Shown here one piece after another: positions 7,000 through 14,571 of a stretch of 14,571 nt of DNA (position 1 is the first letter of the stretch; the number at the start of each line of letters is the position of its first letter). The stretch is from an uncultured Flammeovirgaceae bacterium (GTDB lineage: Bacteria > Bacteroidota > Bacteroidia > Cytophagales > Cyclobacteriaceae), in contig CAMPJM010000041.1 in assembly GCA_946886805.1 (NCBI GenBank), forward strand, positions 1-14,571, written 5' to 3'. Below the pieces are notes generated by a model, which saw nothing but the letters and a program-made list of their open reading frames with translations, searched no databases and was not told the DNA's origin. A program made the translations under genes and the position numbers.

Positions 7000-8955
7000 C
7001 TAATTATATCCAGGATTTTGGTAAGCACTTATAGCTGCCCCATCCATGTCTAAAGCATCTATCTGACCTTGTGGGATAGGACGTAAATAATGATACGGTT
7101 CAATGTTACGCGTGATGGTTTCAGGCGTATGATCTCCATAGTCGCTTCCTGCAATTTCGTATGTAGAGGCTAAATCATCCCATTTTTGTGTACGCACTAA
7201 ATCGTACCAACGATAACCTTCGCCGTAATACTCGCGAGAACGTTCTGCCAGGATATAATTAATATCTATAGTAGCAGGCGTTGCAGCGGTCATAGCAGCG
7301 CTATTGTCTTCTATTTTAGTAGTGTTTCCGTTGTTGTCCCAACGCCACTTACCCGCACGTGCACGAATTACGTTGATCAATTCTCTGGCGGTTTTACCAG
7401 CTTGGGTAGCCGCACCTTTCACAGCAGCTTCAGCAGCAATAAAGTAAAGCTCTGAAAACTTAGCAATGTTAAAAGGTCTGGTACTGGCAGCATTGGGCTG
7501 TCCCAGTCCATCGCCATTGTCGGTACGGTAAGTACCAAGCTTCCAAAGACCGGGGTATACCACTCTGCTTATGCCGCGAGGTGCTATTACAAAATCGGAT
7601 CTTCCCGGTAATTCTCCTGCACCTATATTACTTTCGCCTGCTCCATCAGGGTAAACAATAGGTGTAGCCGGTTCTTCATCCAGGAAAGTCAGTATTGGCT
7701 CCCCAGGATATACCTGCAAATTGTTTGCATTATATACAAATTCCTCCTCAATACCCCCTTTAGGCCAGTTGCCACGATAAACAGTTGTAAATGTTCCGTC
7801 GTATCGGGAATCCTCCGTTTTGTTGTCAAAGGTATTTTCAATTACGCCAATCGGTGGAGCCATACGGGTCCATGGACGGCCCAGGTCTTGCGATGCTTCG
7901 CGTTGAACTGAACTTATAACCTCAGACCAGTCTGGAACAATAGCGCTTCTAATGTTTGTATAGTTCCACGTCATCATCCAAACCGCAAAATTATCCGGGG
8001 CACCGCCACTGCCATAAGTAAGACTAGCTCCATTATAAAACTCGCTTGTCTCCGTATGATCAGCGTACAGCAGTATTTCATTGTTGCGGTCGTTTTGAGC
8101 CCAGTTTACATCAAAGTACGTTTCCTGTAAGGCGAAAGGACCTGGGTTGTCAATCGCAGTTGCTGCGGTGTTGTATGCCTCCTGATAATACCATTGTGCA
8201 TCATGCCCGTCAGGATCCACTCTGGGGGTCTCAGGATAAGTAGGGATGTTGTTTGGATTTTCCAGCCACCATCCGTAAGTGAGGTACGCCTTCGCCAAAT
8301 AAAGACGTGCAAGCGTTTGTGTTGCCCCACCGGTAACGCGTCCTATCGACGGTAAATCCTCAACGGCGATTAACAGATCCGGAAATATGCCTTTTGTATA
8401 AACTTCCGGTACGGTATTACGCACAGAGGTTCTCACCGGATTGTTGTTGAACTTCAATTCCCCTGAACCCAAATCCAATGGCACACCTCCAAAGGTCTGC
8501 ACCAACATAAAATAATCAAAGGCTCGAAAGAACCTGGCTTCCGCAATTAGTGCATCCGTAATGCCTTCTACTTCCGCAGCATTCTCAATAATACCGCTGG
8601 CAGTGTTGATATTAGAGAAAGCAGCGCCCCACAATACATCGGCACGGCTACTGGAGGGGGTAATCGCCCCCACTCCTGAAAGGTCCATGTCCTTAAAATT
8701 TGCATCCGCACTTTGGGCGTAGGTTGCCTCATCGGTTCCGGTGAGGGTGGTGTTATAGAAATAAGCTTGTCCGAATATATAGCGAAGATGCGCATACTGC
8801 GAAGTTATTCCGCCATAAATACCTCTTTCGGTCTGAAAAAAGCTAGGTTCATAAAGACTGCGTGGCTGTTCGTCCAGCACGTCAGAGCAACCCACCAGGA
8901 ACAACGTCATCAGTGCTGTTCCTAAAAAAGTTTTTATATTCTTTCGTTTCATCAT
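7000..8955 (-). CDS. SusD/RagB-family glycan-binding lipoprotein
   Basis: This 651-residue surface lipoprotein has a lipobox LVGC (Cys23), so it is lipidated and probably exported to the cell surface. Family signatures include LLEQ-type N-terminal text (VLDEQPRSLYEPSFF), the TPR-like AEARFFRAFDYFMLVQTFGGVPL region (138-160), ARLYLAKAYLTYG (216-228), and the C-terminal RSREYYGEGYRWYDLVRT and YHYLRPIPQGQI blocks. SusD proteins form the lid over a SusC transporter and bind the target oligosaccharide. At 651 residues it is somewhat longer than many SusD proteins (about 500-600). The ATG is 9 bp after the susC stop, so the two are co-translated. The second Met is an equally possible start. Ligand specificity cannot be read from sequence; xylan oligosaccharides are inferred from the neighbours. 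Confidence 0.95.
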   Translation of the reverse strand: MMKRKNIKTFLGTALMTLFLVGCSDVLDEQPRSLYEPSFFQTERGIYGGITSQYAHLRYIFGQAYFYNTTLTGTDEATYAQSADANFKDMDLSGVGAITPSSSRADVLWGAAFSNINTASGIIENAAEVEGITDALIAEARFFRAFDYFMLVQTFGGVPLDLGSGELKFNNNPVRTSVRNTVPEVYTKGIFPDLLIAVEDLPSIGRVTGGATQTLARLYLAKAYLTYGWWLENPNNIPTYPETPRVDPDGHDAQWYYQEAYNTAATAIDNPGPFALQETYFDVNWAQNDRNNEILLYADHTETSEFYNGASLTYGSGGAPDNFAVWMMTWNYTNIRSAIVPDWSEVISSVQREASQDLGRPWTRMAPPIGVIENTFDNKTEDSRYDGTFTTVYRGNWPKGGIEEEFVYNANNLQVYPGEPILTFLDEEPATPIVYPDGAGESNIGAGELPGRSDFVIAPRGISRVVYPGLWKLGTYRTDNGDGLGQPNAASTRPFNIAKFSELYFIAAEAAVKGAATQAGKTARELINVIRARAGKWRWDNNGNTTKIEDNSAAMTAATPATIDINYILAERSREYYGEGYRWYDLVRTQKWDDLASTYEIAGSDYGDHTPETITRNIEPYHYLRPIPQGQIDALDMDGAAISAYQNPGYN

Positions 8956-8964
8956 TGTCTTTTT

Positions 8965-11900
8965 TTAAAATGTCAAATTAACACCGATCATATAGTTTCG
9001 AGTTGCGGGCGAGTTGGTGCCTAAAGTCAGAAAACGGCTCAAGTTATCAGCATATGGCACTGCAGCATTTTCATTACCGTATGAATTTGTTTCAGGATCC
9101 ATACCCGATTCTTTATGGTAGGGCGAGAACATCACAAATGGATTTTGCACAGTAGCATATAATCTCAATTGGTCAAAACCGATGTTTTTTACCCAATTGC
9201 TGCTTTCGAAGTTATACCCAAGTGATATGGTGCGTATCTTCAGGTACGAAGCGTCGAAGTAGCCCAAAGTACTGCCATACTTCGGATTGTCGCCACTGGC
9301 TATGCCCCCTGGTTTTGGATATTTGGCATCAGTGTTCTCTGGTGTCCAGTAGTCTACCTTTACATTATTCCTACGCCCACTCATCATATTCAAGTAACCT
9401 GAGGACGAATAAATTGAACTAATGAGGATACCACCACTTTTAAATGCACCGACAATGCTCAAGTCAAAACCTTTATAACCCACTCTGGTATTAAAACCTC
9501 CCTGAAAATCAGGTTCTACGTCTATGATTTGTCGATCTTCGGGTCCAATCTGCCTTACTGGCGTACCATCGGAATTATAATCACCGGTATATTTTACCTT
9601 GATCATACCCACATTTCCGCCTGGCTCCAAAATATCCAAATGTGGGTCTCCTTCTTGCCAAAGGCCTATTTTTTCATAGTCGTAGATTGCATTAATTGGA
9701 TGGCCTACGAACCACCAGTTTCCCTCGTCCCTGTCTGCTCCTGAAGCTAATGATACCAGCTCGTTGCGGTTGCCATATAAATTGATGCCGGCTTCCCATG
9801 TCCAGCCATTGACGTCGTCAAGGATCAAACCATTTAGAGATAGTTCCAAACCCTTGTTTTGGGTTTCTCCGACATTTGAGGTGATGAAGGTCGCTCCAGA
9901 AGTTGCAGGCAACCCTACGTCAAGCAGCACATCATTGGTATTAGTTATATAATACTCTATAGTACCGGATAAACGATGATTCAGAAGTGCGAAGTCCAAA
10001 CCAAAGTTCCATGTCTCAGAAAATTCCCATCCTAACATAGGATTAGGAAGTTGGTCTACATAGTACCCAGTGGCATAGTTATCATTGCCGAAGTTGTAAG
10101 GCCTGGTTGCTAAAAGTCCAAGTGTCTGGTAAGGATCAACAGACTGATTAGAGGTTTGTCCATAACCTACTCGGAGTTTCAACATATTTATCGGGGTGAC
10201 ATTCTGCATAAACGACTCCCTTCCGATATTCCATCCGACCGATACTGCTGGGTAGGTATGCCACTCATGGCCGTCTGCCAATCTTGAAGAGCCGTCGGAA
10301 CGCAAAGTAGCAGACACCATATAGCGATCGTCATAAGAGTACATAACTCGACCCATATACGACATCAAGCCACTCGTCCAATAATTCTGATTTCCCGGAT
10401 TAATAGTAATTTCCTCGGCCGCATATCCAATATTATAAAACTGAAAGGCACTGGTGGGAATATCCCTTCCCGACATGCTCGAATAGTTGTATTTAGTTTT
10501 CTCCGTGGAGTACAATGCTACCAGATTTATGTTATGTTTTTCCGCAAAAGTGCGGTCATAGGTCAGCAGGTTTTCAATCACCCAGTGATAGGTATGCGAA
10601 TTATTGGTAGAAGCAGTTGACATGGTTTCAGGATTGGTAGCATTTACTCCCTCTCCTGTAAAGCTGCCCCCATTGCTCTGGCGGAAATCCAAACCAATAT
10701 TGGCACGGTACTTTAAGCCTTCAATTCCTGGAATTTTCACTTCGCCGTATAGGGAGTTGTACGTTCCATACGCCCTGGTTTCGCTTAACCATTCATCCTC
10801 CAATCCTTCTAATATTTCCCTTGAATAGGACCATGGTTCATCCAAAGGCATTCTGATCGTTCGTTTCCATGTACCATCTTCGTTGTAAGGATTGGCAATA
10901 GGCGACATACTTAAGACTCCATACAACCCCACCTGTGAACCTTCAGTAACATTGTAATTATTGTTTGTGGTGAAGCCTAAGCGGATATATTCACCCACTT
11001 CCTGGTCAATAGCGCCACGCATTGAAAAGCGTTCGTACTGTTGCGTTGGGATTACACCTTTATTTTGGTAATAGCCCACGTTGAAATTGTAGTTACCCTT
11101 TTCGGTGCCACCAGAAACGCCGATATTATGATTTGAAACAGACCCCGTCCTGTACAACAAGTCCTGCCAATCTGTATTTACATCATTGGATTCGTCCAAT
11201 GCATTTGTGTAAATACCAGCTGCTTCACGAAGAGCAACGAATTCAGGCCCATTCATCATTGGATATGGGGCAAATACATCACTCACGCCATAAAAACCGT
11301 CGTAACTGACCTGCGCTTCTTGTCCTTTTCGGCCTCTGTCGGTTGTTATCAATATAACGCCATTGGCACCTCGGGAGCCGTAAATAGCGGTTGCCGAAGC
11401 ATCTTTAAGGATATCAAGGCTCTTGATGCCGTTAGGATTGATGTCGCCGATAGATCCTGCAAATGGGATACCATCAAGCACTATTAGTGGATCATTCGAG
11501 CCAGTAAGTGACCGGGTGCCTCTAACACGGATCTGCATTTCTGCGCCCGGCTTAGAAGAGGTTTGCGATAATTCTACCCCGGCTACACGCCCCTGCAAGG
11601 CCTGCGTAACGTTAGCCGATGGAACATCGCGCAATACTTCTCCGCTTATAGAAGCAACCGAACCTGTCACAGCTTCACGCCTTTGTGTACCATAACCTAC
11701 AACAACCACCTCAGAAAGGGTAGTAAGGTCAGGCATCAGCTCTACAGAAATATTAGTCTGGCTTCCGACGGTTACCTCTTGGGGCTCATAGCCAACAAAT
11801 GAAAAAACCAAAACAGCGGATTCGCCCGGCACATCTAAAGTATAGCTTCCATTCATGTCTGTAATGGTTCCCGTGGTAGTACCTTGTACCAGTATATTCA

Positions 11901-12018
11901 CACCCGGTAAGCTCTCTCCATTAGAGTAGTCTGTTACTGTACCGGTAACCTGCTGCTGGGCAATAGCTACCGGTATAAGCCAGACCCAAAATAAATTCAC
12001 AAGTAATAATTTTCTCAT
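8965..12018 (-). CDS. SusC/RagA-family TonB-dependent outer-membrane transporter
   Basis: A 1017-residue outer-membrane beta-barrel protein that imports oligosaccharides using TonB energy, paired with the SusD-like lid. The signal peptide is cleaved near AIA|QQ (residue 20). Residues about 23-100 are the carboxypeptidase-regulatory-like domain (VTGTVTDYSNGESLPGVNI), followed by the SEVVVVGYGTQRR linker typical of SusC. The plug domain (about 113-230) includes LKDASATAIYGSRGANGV (204-221), and the rest is barrel, ending in the aromatic terminus NLTF for Bam insertion. The length is normal. No N-terminal sigma/anti-sigma STN domain is present, so control does not go through an ECF-sigma relay. 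It heads the minus-strand PUL block and faces lacI across a shared control region with operator-like sites. Confidence 0.96.
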   Translation of the reverse strand: MRKLLLVNLFWVWLIPVAIAQQQVTGTVTDYSNGESLPGVNILVQGTTTGTITDMNGSYTLDVPGESAVLVFSFVGYEPQEVTVGSQTNISVELMPDLTTLSEVVVVGYGTQRREAVTGSVASISGEVLRDVPSANVTQALQGRVAGVELSQTSSKPGAEMQIRVRGTRSLTGSNDPLIVLDGIPFAGSIGDINPNGIKSLDILKDASATAIYGSRGANGVILITTDRGRKGQEAQVSYDGFYGVSDVFAPYPMMNGPEFVALREAAGIYTNALDESNDVNTDWQDLLYRTGSVSNHNIGVSGGTEKGNYNFNVGYYQNKGVIPTQQYERFSMRGAIDQEVGEYIRLGFTTNNNYNVTEGSQVGLYGVLSMSPIANPYNEDGTWKRTIRMPLDEPWSYSREILEGLEDEWLSETRAYGTYNSLYGEVKIPGIEGLKYRANIGLDFRQSNGGSFTGEGVNATNPETMSTASTNNSHTYHWVIENLLTYDRTFAEKHNINLVALYSTEKTKYNYSSMSGRDIPTSAFQFYNIGYAAEEITINPGNQNYWTSGLMSYMGRVMYSYDDRYMVSATLRSDGSSRLADGHEWHTYPAVSVGWNIGRESFMQNVTPINMLKLRVGYGQTSNQSVDPYQTLGLLATRPYNFGNDNYATGYYVDQLPNPMLGWEFSETWNFGLDFALLNHRLSGTIEYYITNTNDVLLDVGLPATSGATFITSNVGETQNKGLELSLNGLILDDVNGWTWEAGINLYGNRNELVSLASGADRDEGNWWFVGHPINAIYDYEKIGLWQEGDPHLDILEPGGNVGMIKVKYTGDYNSDGTPVRQIGPEDRQIIDVEPDFQGGFNTRVGYKGFDLSIVGAFKSGGILISSIYSSSGYLNMMSGRRNNVKVDYWTPENTDAKYPKPGGIASGDNPKYGSTLGYFDASYLKIRTISLGYNFESSNWVKNIGFDQLRLYATVQNPFVMFSPYHKESGMDPETNSYGNENAAVPYADNLSRFLTLGTNSPATRNYMIGVNLTF

Positions 12019-12096
12019 ACATTTAAAGGTTTGCTCTTAAAATTTTAATTGAAAATAAGTTTAGTCTTTGAGAAAGAGTTCATAAATAAAATTAGT

Positions 12097-12110
12097 CGCA
12101 ATCGTTTGAA
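12097..12110. promoter_or_regulatory. Operator candidate O1, near susC promoter
   Basis: CGCAATCGTTTGAA matches 11 of 14 bases of TGCAATCGGTTGCA, the reverse complement of the best site at 12234, including the central CG. It lies 79 bp upstream of the susC ATG. It is 3 bp from a weak -7-like TAATTTTA on the minus strand (12094-12087). A repressor bound here would be placed to block susC transcription. Confidence 0.5.
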
Positions 12111-12233
12111 ACATTAAAGTACTGCTAATCATTAAGATGAAAAATCTTAACGACCACAGTAACAGCTTGATTTTCCTGTACCATATCTTAAAATTTCAAT
12201 CTCGACCTAAACTTGAAAATAATTTTTCATAAA

Positions 12234-12247
12234 TGCAACCGATTGCA
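12234..12247. promoter_or_regulatory. Operator candidate O2, best LacI-type site
   Basis: TGCAACCGATTGCA has perfect 5-bp inverted arms (TGCAA/TTGCA) around a central CG, the classic shape of a LacI/GalR-family operator in which the hinge-helix leucine enters the central CpG step. It lies 216 bp upstream of susC and 314 bp upstream of lacI. Its centre is 137 bp from O1, close to 13 turns of DNA, which would suit looping. Confidence 0.65.
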
Positions 12248-12503
12248 AAAAATATTTCATAAAAATTTAAATATTTATGCAAATGCAATCTTTTTGAATA
12301 TTTTAACTTAAAATTTTCTATATTTAGAATTCAGGCTTTCGAAAACGGTGCTTTCTATTATATTTTAACCTACACTATATAAAGACCAATAAAGGAAGGT
12401 GCCTAAAAAAATATTACACCATATCGATTATGAACTGTATTATTTTGACGCATTTTGCAGTGTGTTTTCGTTCAGCCGAAATAAAAATAAAGTAAAATCC
12501 TTT

Positions 12504-12523
12504 TATAATTGAAACCGATTGCA
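12504..12523 (+). promoter_or_regulatory. lacI promoter -7 box with overlapping operator O3
   Basis: TATAATTG (12504-12511) differs from TAnnTTTG at one base; no clear -33 TTTG is seen. Transcription would begin near 12518, about 30 bases before the lacI ATG at 12548. Overlapping it, TGAAACCGATTGCA (12510-12523) matches O2 at 13 of 14 bases with the central CG kept. The overlap suggests the regulator controls its own gene. It also argues against the earlier in-frame TTG at 12509 as the start codon. Confidence 0.55.
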
Positions 12524-12547
12524 TTAATTTGTTGCAACTATTTATCT

Positions 12548-13600
12548 ATGGATAAGGAAATAACAATCTATGATATCGCAAAAGAACTGGAAGTTTCTCC
12601 AACAACAGTAAGTAGGGCTTTAAATGACCATCCTGCTGTTAATGTAAAAACCAAACAGCGAATATTTGATACGGCCACTCAAATGGGCTACAGGTCAAAC
12701 ATGTTTGCAAGTAATCTACGAACTAAAAAGACGAATGCCATCGGCGTAATTGTGCCAAGGCTGAACAGTACGTTTATGTCGTCTGTAATTGCAGGGATGG
12801 AAAAAGTGGCCAACGAAGCCGGCTACAACCTCATTATAAGCCAATCGCTGGAAACAGTAGAGAAAGAAATGACCAATGCAAACACAATGTTCAACAGCAG
12901 GGTAGACGGGTTGCTGGTGTCGTTGGCTTATAATACTGAAAACATAGAACACTTTAAACCTTTTATTAAAAAAGGGATCCCGATGTTGTTTTATGACAGG
13001 GTTTATGAACATGAAAAAATAACAGGAATAGTAATTGACAACATCCAATCTGCTTTTAAAGCTACCAAGCATTTGATTGACCAGGGATGTAGAGACATTG
13101 TCCACATTACAGGAAACCTCAAGCGAAATGTGTATTCAGATCGTCTAAAGGGTTATAAGTACGCCTTAATGGATAATAATTTGAAGTTCAAGAAAACGAA
13201 TGTTATAGTTAATAACCTGAGCGAGGAGGACGGAATTGAGGCAGCGAGGCAATTGCTAAAAATGGAGAAGTTTCCTGATGGTTTGTTTGTGGCAAACGAT
13301 AATTGTGCTATAAGCTGTATGAAAGCCCTTATGCAGGAAGGTGTCTCTATTCCTAAGGATATTGCAGTTGTTGGGTTCAATAACGATCCTATCTGCAGGA
13401 TTGTAGAGCCGAACCTTACAACCATCGACTATCCCGGCTACGAAATGGGCGAGGTAGCCGTAAGAAGTCTCATCCATAGAATGGGGGGATTAAATGATAA
13501 TAGCATGACCAATACCATCACCTTGAGATCAGAATTGATTGTCAGGGCCTCTTCCTTAAAGAAGACAAAAAAAACGAAGGGTAACATTGTTAAAATTTAA
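12548..13600 (+). CDS. LacI/GalR-family transcriptional regulator of the PUL
   Basis: From the ATG at 12548 the product is 350 residues, a standard length. The DNA-binding helix-turn-helix is ITIYDIAKELEVSPTTVSRA (residues 5-24). The hinge helix has SNLRTKKT (55-62), with L57 at the position that inserts into a central CpG in family structures. A periplasmic-binding-protein-like sensor domain follows (about 63-340: IGVIVPRLNSTF, DGLLVSLAY, GIVIDN, DGLFVANDN, VVGFNNDP, LTTIDYP). An in-frame TTG at 12509 would add 13 residues (MKPIALICCNYLS) that do not fit the family and overlap an operator, so the ATG is preferred. It sits between the divergent arms and probably represses susCD and itself until a xylan-derived sugar binds; the effector is unknown. 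It is followed 150 bp later by GH67 on the same strand. Confidence 0.93.
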   Translation: MDKEITIYDIAKELEVSPTTVSRALNDHPAVNVKTKQRIFDTATQMGYRSNMFASNLRTKKTNAIGVIVPRLNSTFMSSVIAGMEKVANEAGYNLIISQSLETVEKEMTNANTMFNSRVDGLLVSLAYNTENIEHFKPFIKKGIPMLFYDRVYEHEKITGIVIDNIQSAFKATKHLIDQGCRDIVHITGNLKRNVYSDRLKGYKYALMDNNLKFKKTNVIVNNLSEEDGIEAARQLLKMEKFPDGLFVANDNCAISCMKALMQEGVSIPKDIAVVGFNNDPICRIVEPNLTTIDYPGYEMGEVAVRSLIHRMGGLNDNSMTNTITLRSELIVRASSLKKTKKTKGNIVKI

Positions 13601-13614
13601 CCTGGACAAGCCAG

Positions 13615-13647
13615 AACTTTAAAGTTTAAAGTTCAAGGTTTAAAGTT
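13615..13647. repeat. TTAAAGTT repeat cluster between lacI and GH67
   Basis: AACTTTAAAGTT (13615-13626) is a perfect 12-bp palindrome. The 10-mer GTTTAAAGTT then occurs at 13624-13633 and 13638-13647, 14 bp apart, and CTTTAAAGTT (13617-13626) is a one-base variant of it. The cluster starts 14 bp after the lacI stop. It may be low-complexity DNA or a binding site for a protein that reads the same DNA face poorly; no function can be assigned. Confidence 0.55.
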
Positions 13648-13750
13648 TGCACGCTTTTCTATTGCTGCTTAAAATATTGACATATAGAACTGGTCAATGA
13701 GAACTGTAAAATATTGTTGAAAACAGAAAATCTAAAAAATATTCTACCTC

Positions 13751-14571
13751 ATGAGAAAATATAAACTTCTGTTACTTATACTTTTGATATTACCGTTGTC
13801 AAGCAAATTATCCGCTGAAGACGGCTATGAGCTTTGGCAAAGATATGAGTTAATTGAAGACAAGGATTTACTTGAGACCTATAGAAATTCAATTGCAGAA
13901 ATTATTTTTAAAGGAAATTCAGCAACATTGGATATTGCCAGGGAAGAATTGGCAAGAGGACTGGCAGGTCTGTTCGGTGCTGAAATCAACTTTTCAGAAA
14001 AACTATCAGTACCGGGAAGCCTTATCGTCGGGAAATTTGACGATCCTCAAATAGCCGCTTTAAAACTTAAATCAGAAGCAATCGGTGACGAAGGTTATAT
14101 GATAGCTACCCTCAAAAAAGATGGAAAAGAAGTCACGATCATCTCGGCTAAAACTGATATCGGAATTCTTTATGGCACTTTTCATTTTCTTAGACTTCTG
14201 CAAACGAGTTCTGATATCTCCAAGCTATCTATTTCGAGTAATCCCAAAATTCAAAATAGAATTTTAAATCACTGGGATAATTTAGACAGAACGGTCGAGA
14301 GAGGTTATGCAGGTTTCTCACTTTGGGATTGGCACAAGTTGCCCATGTACATAGACCAACGATATATTGATTATGCACGTGCAAATGCTTCTATCGGGAT
14401 TAATGGAACAGTGCTGACAAATGTAAACGCCAATGCCCTTGTACTGACCGAAGATTATCTCATTAAAGTAAAAGCATTGGCAGATGTGTTCAGGCCTTAT
14501 GGCTTGAAAGTATATCTGACAGCGAGATTTAGCGCTCCTATTGATATCGGCGGCTTGAAAACGGCCGATCC
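13751..14571 (+). CDS. aguA: GH67 alpha-glucuronidase, N-terminal part (cut by right edge)
   Basis: The frame from the ATG at 13751 runs 273 residues to the window edge. A signal peptide (MRKYKLLLLILLILPLSSKLSA|ED) sends it across the inner membrane. Residues about 24-165 form the GH67 N-terminal alpha/beta domain (LIVGKFDDPQIAAL, GTFHFLRLLQ). The catalytic barrel begins with the family hallmark LNHWDNLDRTVERGYAGFS (about 180-198), then ARANASIGINGTVLTNVNAN. GH67 enzymes remove (4-O-methyl-)glucuronic acid from the non-reducing-end xylose of short xylo-oligosaccharides. The catalytic acidic residues normally lie at about 290-400, beyond the edge, so activity cannot be judged. Family length is about 680-720. 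The gene lies 150 bp after lacI; TATTGTTG (13712-13719) is a one-mismatch -7 box, but no -33 box is seen, so it may share the lacI transcript. Confidence 0.93.
   Translation, partial: MRKYKLLLLILLILPLSSKLSAEDGYELWQRYELIEDKDLLETYRNSIAEIIFKGNSATLDIAREELARGLAGLFGAEINFSEKLSVPGSLIVGKFDDPQIAALKLKSEAIGDEGYMIATLKKDGKEVTIISAKTDIGILYGTFHFLRLLQTSSDISKLSISSNPKIQNRILNHWDNLDRTVERGYAGFSLWDWHKLPMYIDQRYIDYARANASIGINGTVLTNVNANALVLTEDYLIKVKALADVFRPYGLKVYLTARFSAPIDIGGLKTAD

Larger units (their letters stand above)
12019..12547. promoter_or_regulatory. Divergent control region between susC and lacI
   Basis: This 529-bp AT-rich region contains no gene and must carry the promoters for both directions. Operator candidates O1-O3 lie within it. 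An additional half-site TGCAATC (12284-12290) has a degenerate partner without the central CG. An 8-bp palindrome GTTGCAAC (12531-12538) lies in the lacI leader. No perfect TTTG/TAnnTTTG pair was found for susC. Confidence 0.6.

Noticed and set aside
12284..12297. Fourth LacI operator built on TGCAATC
   Set aside because: The second arm is degenerate and offset by one base, and the central CG is missing; kept only as a half-site.
13602..13614. CTGG/CCAG inverted repeat after lacI as a terminator
   Set aside because: A four-base-pair stem with no following T-run is too weak.
1..14571. Novel defence system, CRISPR array, prophage or integrated mobile island
   Set aside because: No spacer-repeat array, integrase, transposase, toxin-antitoxin pair or tRNA attachment site was seen; the content is a glycan utilization locus with ordinary flanks.

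Overview
The window looks like a piece of a Bacteroidota chromosome. It carries an outer-membrane SusC/SusD nutrient-uptake pair, SPII lipoproteins, a perfect match to the Bacteroidota promoter form TTTG-N19-TAnnTTTG, and AT-rich intergenic DNA. The family cannot be fixed from this sequence alone. No tRNA, rRNA, CRISPR array, transposase or integrase was seen.

Most of the window (about 1.85-14.57 kb) is a polysaccharide utilization locus (PUL). Its enzymes point to acetylated (methyl)glucuronoxylan. A minus-strand block reads from about 12.0 kb down to 1.85 kb: SusC-like TonB-dependent transporter (12018-8965), SusD-like glycan-binding lipoprotein (8955-7000), a CE20-like SGNH acetylesterase with an inserted beta-sandwich domain (6686-4749), and a GH115 alpha-glucuronidase (4740-1849). 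A plus-strand arm carries a LacI-family regulator (start best placed at 12548) and the first 273 residues of a GH67 alpha-glucuronidase, cut by the right edge. GH115 acts on uronic acid on internal xylose of polymeric xylan. GH67 acts on uronic acid at the non-reducing end of oligosaccharides. The locus therefore appears able to remove acetyl and glucuronyl groups both early and late in degradation. The endo-xylanase, xylosidases and inner-membrane transporter are not in the window and may lie beyond the right edge.

The 529-bp divergent region between susC and lacI holds three LacI-type operator candidates related to TGCAAyCGrTTGCA. One lies near susC, one in the middle, and one overlaps the likely lacI promoter. 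Between susD and the esterase gene, a long RNA-oriented hairpin and a canonical intrinsic terminator split the minus-strand block into two expression units.

To the left are a two-hairpin REP-like element (1701-1755), a small lipoprotein gene resembling DUF6146 (1612-1190), an almost empty 494-bp stretch that contains the permease promoter, and the first half of an APC-family amino acid permease (695-1). These look like ordinary chromosomal flank, not part of the PUL.
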